This document shows, piece by piece, positions 58,277 through 64,000 of a stretch of DNA of 64,000 nt; within the stretch, counting starts at the first letter, position 1; every line of letters begins with the position of its first letter. The stretch covers positions 1,426,001-1,490,000 of the forward strand of contig NZ_CP069159.1 in the NCBI RefSeq assembly GCF_016811995.1, in the 5' to 3' direction. Both the position numbers and the translations under genes were made by a program. A model generated the notes under the pieces. The model saw only the letters and a list, made by a program, of their open reading frames with translations, did no database searches and was not told the DNA's origin. The DNA is from Citrobacter sp. R56 (lineage in GTDB: Bacteria > Pseudomonadota > Gammaproteobacteria > Enterobacterales > Enterobacteriaceae).

Positions 58277-60109
58277 GTGAACGGTGAATTGATATGGGTC
58301 CTCTCCTTACTGGCGATCGCCGTTATCCTGTTTGCGACGGGCAAAGTGCGTATGGACGCGGTCGCTTTGCTGGTCATCGTGGCGTTTATTCTGAGCGGAA
58401 CGCTGAGCATCACAGAGGCGTTTTCGGGGTTTAGCGATCCTAACGTTATCCTGATTGCTGCCTTATTTATCATCGGTGATGGCCTGGTGCGCACTGGCGT
58501 GGCGACCGTCATGGGGACCTGGCTGGTAAAAATGGCCGGTAGCAGTGAAATCAAAATGCTGGTGCTGCTGATGATTACGGTTGCCGGTCTGGGCGCGTTT
58601 ATGAGCTCAACGGGCGTCGTTGCTATCTTCATTCCTGTGGTGTTAAGCGTGTCAATGCGTATGCAGACGTCACCTTCGCGTCTGATGATGCCGCTCAGTT
58701 TTGCCGGGCTTATCAGTGGGATGATGACGCTGGTCGCCACCCCCCCCAACCTGGTGGTCAACAGCGAATTGCTGCGCGAAGGGTTACACGGTTTTAGCTT
58801 CTTTAGCGTTACGCCGATTGGCCTGGTGGTCCTGGTGCTTGGGATCATCTATATGCTGCTGATGCGCTTCATGCTAAAAAGCGAGACGCCGGGGCAGCAG
58901 CGTGAAGGGTGGAAGCGGCGTACCTTCCGCGATTTAATCAAAGAGTATCGCCTGGCAGGACGCGCCCGCCGTCTTGCTATTCGTCCGGGCTCTCCGCTGG
59001 TAGGTCAGCGTCTGGACGACCTGAAATTGCGCGAGCGTTATGGCGCAAACGTCATTGGCGTGGAGCGCTGGCGACGTTTTCGGCGAGTGATCGTCAATGT
59101 TAATGGTGTGTCAGAATTTCGCGCCCGCGACGTGTTACTGATCGATATGTCGACGGCCGAGGTGGATCTCCGTCAGTTTTGCAGCGAGCAATTGCTGGAG
59201 CCGATGGTGCTGCGTGGGGAGTATTTTTCCGATCAGGCGCTGGATGTCGGGATGGCAGAGATTTCGCTGATCCCTGAATCAGAGTTAATTGGCAAATCGG
59301 TTCGGGAAATCGCCTTTCGTACACGTCACGGTCTGAATATTGTGGGTCTGAAACGTGACGGCGTTGCGATGGAAGGCGCCGTAGTCGATGAACCGTTGCT
59401 GATGGGCGATATTATTCTGGTGGTGGGAAACTGGAAGCAGATAAGCCTGCTGGCGCAACAAGGCCGTGACTTTGTGGTGCTCAATATGCCGGAGGAGGTC
59501 AGTGAGGCTTCACCTGCGCATAGCCAGGCGCCGCATGCGATTTTCTGTCTGGTGCTGATGGTGGCGTTGATGCTGACAGATGAAATTCCTAACCCTGTCG
59601 CCGCCATTATCGCCTGTCTGTTGATGGGTAAGTTTCGCTGCATTGACGCAGAAAGCGCCTACAAATCCATTCACTGGCCGAGCATCATCCTGATTGTCGG
59701 CATGATGCCTTTTGCGCTGGCGTTGCAAAAAACCGGCGGTGTCGATCTGGTGGTGAAAGGATTGATGGACGTTGGGGGCGGGTACGGTCCGTATATGATG
59801 CTGGCCTGCTTGTTTGTCATGTGTGCCAGCATCGGATTATTTATTTCTAATACCGCAACGGCGGTGCTGATGGCACCCATTGCGCTGGCGGCGGCGAAGT
59901 CTATGGGCGTTTCGCCGTATCCTTTTGCGATGGTGATTGCGATGGCGGCATCGGCGGCCTTCATGACGCCAGTATCGTCACCGGTCAATACGCTGGTTCT
60001 GGGGCCGGGGAACTACAGCTTCAGCGACTTTGTGAAACTGGGTGTGCCGTTTACCGTCATCGTGATGGTGGTATGTGTGGTAATGATACCGATGCTGTTT
60101 CCGTTCTGA
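58277..60109 (+). CDS. yfbS: YfbS, DASS/SLC13-type transporter with two TrkA-C domains
   Basis: This 610-aa inner-membrane protein has about twelve helices, of the divalent anion:sodium symporter/CitMHS group, starting at GTG 58277. The hydrophobic half-repeats are interrupted at about residues 215-400 by two cytosolic TrkA-C (RCK_C) domains, visible as [26 protein letters not shown] and [30 protein letters not shown] and [15 protein letters not shown] are the paired transport motifs. The substrate is unknown. Confidence 0.94.
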   Translation: MNGELIWVLSLLAIAVILFATGKVRMDAVALLVIVAFILSGTLSITEAFSGFSDPNVILIAALFIIGDGLVRTGVATVMGTWLVKMAGSSEIKMLVLLMITVAGLGAFMSSTGVVAIFIPVVLSVSMRMQTSPSRLMMPLSFAGLISGMMTLVATPPNLVVNSELLREGLHGFSFFSVTPIGLVVLVLGIIYMLLMRFMLKSETPGQQREGWKRRTFRDLIKEYRLAGRARRLAIRPGSPLVGQRLDDLKLRERYGANVIGVERWRRFRRVIVNVNGVSEFRARDVLLIDMSTAEVDLRQFCSEQLLEPMVLRGEYFSDQALDVGMAEISLIPESELIGKSVREIAFRTRHGLNIVGLKRDGVAMEGAVVDEPLLMGDIILVVGNWKQISLLAQQGRDFVVLNMPEEVSEASPAHSQAPHAIFCLVLMVALMLTDEIPNPVAAIIACLLMGKFRCIDAESAYKSIHWPSIILIVGMMPFALALQKTGGVDLVVKGLMDVGGGYGPYMMLACLFVMCASIGLFISNTATAVLMAPIALAAAKSMGVSPYPFAMVIAMAASAAFMTPVSSPVNTLVLGPGNYSFSDFVKLGVPFTVIVMVVCVVMIPMLFPF

Positions 60110-60123
60110 TTTTGTGTCGCGTT

Positions 60124-60203
60124 GCCGGATACGCTAACGCTTATCCGGCCTGGTACAGAAATTGTCTTACAGGCCGGATAAGACGTTTACCTCGTCATCT
60201 GGC
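60124..60203. repeat. Two REP elements (BIME) between yfbS and yfbR
   Basis: GCCGGATACGC...CTTATCCGGC at 60124-60149 and an oppositely arranged GCCGGATAAGACG...CGTCATCTGGC at about 60173-60203 form a two-REP unit between convergent genes. Confidence 0.8.
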
Positions 60204-60208
60204 AACGG

Positions 60209-60808
60209 TTATAGCGGAGAATCCTGGCTAATCTCATCCAGAGATAAATGGAAGCTTGGCACAAACACATCCATAAAATAGTCCATCTCTTCGCTGCGGC
60301 GCGATTCCAGCGTTTTTTCCAGACGCGCTTTTGCCAGCAAAAATTCATTGTTGCCAGCGGACAGCTCTTCCAGACATTTCAGATACGCGCACAGCGCATC
60401 GGCCTGTTTAACAATCGATTTTTCTTCTTCGCTGTAGGCTTGTTCATCAATCAGCGGCTCGAAAATATCACGTAGTTCCTCAGGCACCATATCGACCAGT
60501 TTCTGCTGAGCGATTTTCTCAATGGCTTTGTATTCCTGCGCAATCTGCGAGTTAAAGTATTTGACCGGAGTAGGCAGATCGCCTGTCAGGACCTCAGAGG
60601 CATCGTGATACATTGCCAACAGAGCAATACGCTCCGCATTGACCTGACCTGCAAATTTACGGTTTTTAATGGCGGCCAGCGCATGGGCGACCATGGCAAC
60701 CTGCAGACTGTGTTCGGAGACGTTTTCCGTGCGTACATTACGCATTAGCGGCCAGCGGTTAATGAGTTTGAGGCGGGAGAGGTGGGCAAAAAAATGGCTC
60801 TGCTTCAT
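60209..60808 (-). CDS. yfbR: YfbR, 5'-deoxynucleotidase (HD domain)
   Basis: YfbR dephosphorylates deoxyribonucleoside 5'-monophosphates. The 199-aa HD-domain protein has metal ligands in [16 protein letters not shown] (His33), the HD pair in [17 protein letters not shown], and a further Asp in [13 protein letters not shown]. Its length equals E. coli. It is 92 bp downstream of alaA on the same strand. Confidence 0.96.
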   Translation of the reverse strand: MKQSHFFAHLSRLKLINRWPLMRNVRTENVSEHSLQVAMVAHALAAIKNRKFAGQVNAERIALLAMYHDASEVLTGDLPTPVKYFNSQIAQEYKAIEKIAQQKLVDMVPEELRDIFEPLIDEQAYSEEEKSIVKQADALCAYLKCLEELSAGNNEFLLAKARLEKTLESRRSEEMDYFMDVFVPSFHLSLDEISQDSPL

Positions 60809-60900
60809 AGTGACCTTTTCATCATGACAACCTGAAGGTCATTTTGCGCAGAGAACGCTGCCGGATGCAAATACCGGCAGCCAATTTCAGACGGTGGCCT

Positions 60901-62118
60901 TTAAGCCTGGCGATAACCCGACAGGAAACGCTCAAATTTGCTGAGCGACATCTCAATGTCGTCAATACGTGGCAGCGTCACGATGCGGAAGTGATCCGGC
61001 CATGGCCAGTTGAACGCGCTTCCCTGAACCAGCAGCACTTTTTCCTGCAACAGGAAATCGAGCACCATTTTCTGGTCGTCATGAATATTAAAGCGTTTTG
61101 CATCAATTTTCGGGAACATATACAGTGCGCCACGCGGTTTCACGCAGGAAACACCAGGAATATCATTAATCAATTCCCATGCGCGGTTACGCTGTTCATA
61201 AAGGCGTCCGCCGGGCATGATAAATTCGCTAATGCTCTGGTATCCGCCTAATGCGGTTTGAATGGCGTGCTGCGCTGGCACGTTTGCGCACAGACGCATT
61301 GACGCCAGCATCTCCAGGCCTTCGATATACCCCTTCGCATGTTTCTTCGGCCCGTTCAGAACCATCCAGCCCTGACGGAATCCAGCCACACGATAGGTCT
61401 TGGACAAGCCGTTAAAGGTGATCGTTAGCAGATCCGGCGCCAGCGCGGCGATGGAATGGTGCTCGGCGTCATCGTAGAGAATTTTGTCGTAAATTTCGTC
61501 GGCAAAAATAATGAGATTATGCTGGCGAGCAATCTCAACAATTTCCATCAGCAGCTCTTTGGAATAAACGGCGCCGGTGGGGTTGTTGGGGTTGATGATG
61601 ACAATACCACGGGTGCGCGGCGTAATTTTGGCGCGGATATCATCAAGGTCTGGGAACCAGTCAGAAGATTCATCACAAAGGTAATGTACTGCTTTGCCAC
61701 TTGAAAGCGAAACGGCCGCTGTCCACAACGGGTAGTCGGGCGCTGGCACCAGCATTTCATCCCCGCTGTTCAGCAACGCTTGCATTGCCTGAACGATAAG
61801 CTCAGATACGCCGTTACCAATATAAATATCTTCTACGGTGACATCGCGTATTCCGCGAGCCTGGTAATGCTGCATGATCGCTTTACGGGCAGAGTAGAGA
61901 CCTTTTGAGTCGCAATATCCTTGCGCCGTTGGCAAATTACGGATGACATCAACCAGAATCTCATCAGGCGCTTCAAAACCAAAAGGCGCGGGATTGCCAA
62001 TGTTCAGTTTCAGAACTTTATTGCCTTCTTCTTCCAGACGTTTTGCTTCTTTCAGAACCGGGCCGCGGATGTCGTAACAGACGTTATCTAATTTGCTGGA
62101 TTTTTCAATAGGGGACAT
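60901..62118 (-). CDS. alaA: AlaA, glutamate-pyruvate aminotransferase
   Basis: AlaA is the main alanine-forming aminotransferase, moving the amino group of glutamate to pyruvate. The start MSPIEKSSKLDNV at 62118 gives 405 aa, as in E. coli; ten extra codons upstream are not conserved. The PLP lysine is in FNGLSKTYRVAGFRQGWM. IINPNNPTGAVYSKELL and the Arg in FRIVTLP bind cofactor phosphate and substrate carboxylate. Lrp influences the gene in E. coli. Confidence 0.97.
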   Translation of the reverse strand: MSPIEKSSKLDNVCYDIRGPVLKEAKRLEEEGNKVLKLNIGNPAPFGFEAPDEILVDVIRNLPTAQGYCDSKGLYSARKAIMQHYQARGIRDVTVEDIYIGNGVSELIVQAMQALLNSGDEMLVPAPDYPLWTAAVSLSSGKAVHYLCDESSDWFPDLDDIRAKITPRTRGIVIINPNNPTGAVYSKELLMEIVEIARQHNLIIFADEIYDKILYDDAEHHSIAALAPDLLTITFNGLSKTYRVAGFRQGWMVLNGPKKHAKGYIEGLEMLASMRLCANVPAQHAIQTALGGYQSISEFIMPGGRLYEQRNRAWELINDIPGVSCVKPRGALYMFPKIDAKRFNIHDDQKMVLDFLLQEKVLLVQGSAFNWPWPDHFRIVTLPRIDDIEMSLSKFERFLSGYRQA

Positions 62119-62964
62119 GAATCTTGACCTTTTAGCTGTTATCGCCACTCCCTGCCGTGGAAGTCAGCACGGAACAATGTACTCCCACGACGGTGAGTTT
62201 TGAAGGGTCTACAGTAGAAGATTTTGCCAATGGGTGGCGCATGAATGTGCTGTTAATGACTTTATGGATGCTGATTTGTTAGTTTTATATTTGTTAGGAT
62301 CATTATTATATAGAATATAATTCTTTGTGACTGCGCAAATTTTGGTGTTTTGTGTTGTTAAAAAATAATCTATTTTTGCGTAGGATCGCGTTCTCAGCAG
62401 AGCTCCTGCAGGTAAATAATTCGTAAATACTGAAAGCTTGCAATGCGCGACTGTTATAAATGTGTTCGATGGGCTTGAGGGTGTGAATCTATTGTTAAGT
62501 AGAATTAATGAATACTGTGTTTATTAATTAATTATTATTTAATATTTAAAAAGCATTTACCAAAGGCATTAATAATAAAGAATACTTTGATCAGCATAAC
62601 ATAACTTTGCATCAGATTAATCGCATTAAGGCTTATAAATAATGCGGTTTTAGGTTAAGATAACCATGAAAAATGGCGCGAAGGTTATGATTTCTGCTAT
62701 TAGGCAAGAGATGCTTTAATAACTAACTCATTGCGCAACTTGCTTTTTTTGTGTCTGCGAGAGTACGTTAACTATTCTTACATTTACCATGCTTACACGT
62801 TTAACATTAGCAAGAAACCACGAGCATCTAATAGATACGACGCTTTTTAACGATATATATTTTAGTATATATCGGATAGGGGAGTCATGTTGTCAGCAAC
62901 GTGATATTCCCCCTTACTTCGCTCAGTGACACCAGAGTGATACTGCCAGGGAGGGACATTACAA
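62119..62964. other. Long AT-rich alaA-lrhA spacer
   Basis: This 846-bp region holds the alaA promoter at its left end and the lrhA promoter and very long leader. It is strikingly AT-rich from about 62230 to 62880 (for example TTAATTAATTATTATTTAAT near 62522), the composition that attracts H-NS. No protein-coding gene is credible until the short frame at 62965. Confidence 0.6.
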
Positions 62965-63042
62965 ATGGAGTTGTTTGTTTCCGAATACACAGCATTAGCC
63001 CGCTCAGCTCAGTATGAGCCGCCAGTAAGTGAAAAATTATGA
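62965..63042 (+). CDS. Candidate leader ORF of lrhA (25 aa)
   Basis: An ATG at 62965, behind GGGAGGGA, opens 25 codons ([20 protein letters not shown], then VSEKL) that end in TGA. The stop overlaps the lrhA start in the four-base ATGA arrangement. The spacing and overlap favour translational coupling, so ribosomes finishing the leader could reinitiate at lrhA, whose own upstream sequence (GTGAAAAATT) is a poor ribosome-binding site. The peptide resembles no family I know. It could be an accidental frame, but start signal and junction are good. Confidence 0.5.
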   Translation: MELFVSEYTALARSAQYEPPVSEKL

Positions 63043-63977
63043 TAAATGCAAATCGTCCGATCATTAATCTCGACCTCGATCTGCTGAGAACGTTTGTTGC
63101 TGTTGCGGATCTGAACACCTTCGCGGCTGCAGCTGCGGCAGTATGCCGTACGCAGTCTGCGGTCAGTCAGCAAATGCAACGCCTTGAGCAGCTCGTAGGA
63201 AAGGAATTGTTCGCCCGACATGGTCGTAACAAGCTTTTGACTGAACACGGTATCCAACTTCTGGGATATGCCCGAAAAATTCTGCGTTTTAATGATGAAG
63301 CCTGTTCATCATTAATGTTCAGTAATCTTCAGGGGGTATTAACAATCGGCGCTTCCGATGAATCTGCCGATACGATACTGCCTTTTTTACTCAATCGCAT
63401 CAGTTCGGTTTATCCGAAACTTGCACTGGACGTCAGGGTGAAGCGTAACGCCTTTATGGTCGATATGCTGAAGTCGCAGGAAGTGGATCTGATTGTGACC
63501 ACCAATCGACCAGGCGCTTTCGACTGCCTTAATCTGCGCACATCGCCCACTCACTGGTACTGTGCCGCAGAGTATGTGCTGCAAAAAGGCGAGCCGATTC
63601 CGTTAGTGTTGCTGGATGATCCCAGTCCGTTTCGTGACATCGTGCTGGCAACATTAAATGCGGCGAACATCCCGTGGCGTCTGGCGTATGTTGCGTCGAC
63701 ACTACCGGCAGTTCGTGCGGCGGTGAAGGCCGGATTAGGGATCACCGCGCGTCCAGTCGAGATGATGAGTCCGGATCTGCGCGTGTTGAGCGCAGTGGAT
63801 GGACTACCGCCGTTGCCTGACACGGAATACCTGCTGTGTCGCGACCCTGCCAGCCAGAACGAACTCGCGCAGATTATCTATCAGGCGATGGACAGCTATC
63901 AGAATCCCTGGCAGTACTCGCAGTTTACCCCGGAAGGGGGAGATGATTCTCTGATGGTTGAAGGTGACTTCGAGTAA
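63039..63977 (+). CDS. lrhA: LrhA, LysR-type regulator of motility and type 1 fimbriae
   Basis: LrhA represses flhDC, and thereby flagella, and type 1 fimbriae, and affects RpoS through RprA. The 312-aa protein has the LysR helix-turn-helix at about residues 10-67 ([19 protein letters not shown] and [16 protein letters not shown]), then a periplasmic-binding-like effector domain with [19 protein letters not shown]. The C-terminal about 25 residues diverge from E. coli. Its ATG overlaps the stop of the candidate leader frame. Confidence 0.96.
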   Translation: MINANRPIINLDLDLLRTFVAVADLNTFAAAAAAVCRTQSAVSQQMQRLEQLVGKELFARHGRNKLLTEHGIQLLGYARKILRFNDEACSSLMFSNLQGVLTIGASDESADTILPFLLNRISSVYPKLALDVRVKRNAFMVDMLKSQEVDLIVTTNRPGAFDCLNLRTSPTHWYCAAEYVLQKGEPIPLVLLDDPSPFRDIVLATLNAANIPWRLAYVASTLPAVRAAVKAGLGITARPVEMMSPDLRVLSAVDGLPPLPDTEYLLCRDPASQNELAQIIYQAMDSYQNPWQYSQFTPEGGDDSLMVEGDFE

Positions 63978-64000
63978 CGCGCCACCCAAAAACGTTATTA

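Noticed and set aside
62885-63118. Minus-strand frame in the lrhA leader
   Set aside because: It runs into the lrhA coding region in antisense and has no start signal.

Overview
The window is enterobacterial chromosome. From about 14.0 kb to the right end, the gene order is the backbone shared by Escherichia, Salmonella and Citrobacter: argW, yfdC, mlaA, fadL, yfcZ, fadIJ, sixA, smrB, prmB, aroC, mepA, yfcA, epmC, yfcL, mnmC, fabB, yfcJ, flk, pdxB, usg, truA, dedA, accD, folC, dedD, cvpA, purF, ubiX, argT, hisJQMP, yfcH, folX, yfcG, yfcF, yfcE, yfcD, pta, ackA, yfbV, yfbU, hxpA, yfbS, yfbR, alaA, lrhA. The proteins are close to, but not identical with, the E. coli versions. A Citrobacter-like genus is my best guess, inferred from memory of the families and not from a search.

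Layout. 1-3.65 kb: a periplasmic repeat protein (cut by the window edge) and an AcfC-like binding protein on the minus strand, then a small orphan protein and a membrane diguanylate cyclase on the plus strand. 3.65-14.0 kb: an accessory block lying on the 3' side of tRNA-Arg(CCU) argW, a classical integration target. It holds a visibly GC-rich eight-gene set: an AraC-type regulator facing an RBBP9-like hydrolase, a medium-chain acyl-CoA ligase, a zinc-free quinone oxidoreductase, a TauD/TfdA dioxygenase, a beta-keto acid cleavage enzyme (BKACE), an MFS carrier and a lone Rieske ferredoxin. An AT-rich, probable Imm49-type immunity gene follows. No integrase or transposase is visible.

The eight-gene set is the best candidate for an undescribed system. 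It reads as an inducible catabolic pathway: import, 2-oxoglutarate-dependent hydroxylation, oxidation to a beta-keto acid, cleavage with acetyl-CoA to acetoacetate plus a new acyl-CoA, and CoA activation of an acid. The substrate is unknown. Two promoter regions 2.8 kb apart share the motif TGTCG-N4-ATGAAAA, and the second adds a direct repeat with 21-bp periodicity, as expected for AraC-family operators.

The backbone groups into working sets. fadL, fadI and fadJ, each with FadR-like sites, handle fatty-acid uptake and anaerobic beta-oxidation. fabB and accD make fatty acids, with adjacent FadR and FabR sites before fabB. aroC, pdxB, folC and folX serve chorismate, PLP and folate/pterin metabolism. 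cvpA-purF has a PurR box. argT and hisJQMP form the lysine/arginine/ornithine and histidine importer, with sigma-54 and NtrC-type signals. pta-ackA runs acetate overflow. lrhA, the motility/type 1 fimbria regulator, is preceded by a 920-bp leader that ends in an overlapping 25-codon open frame.
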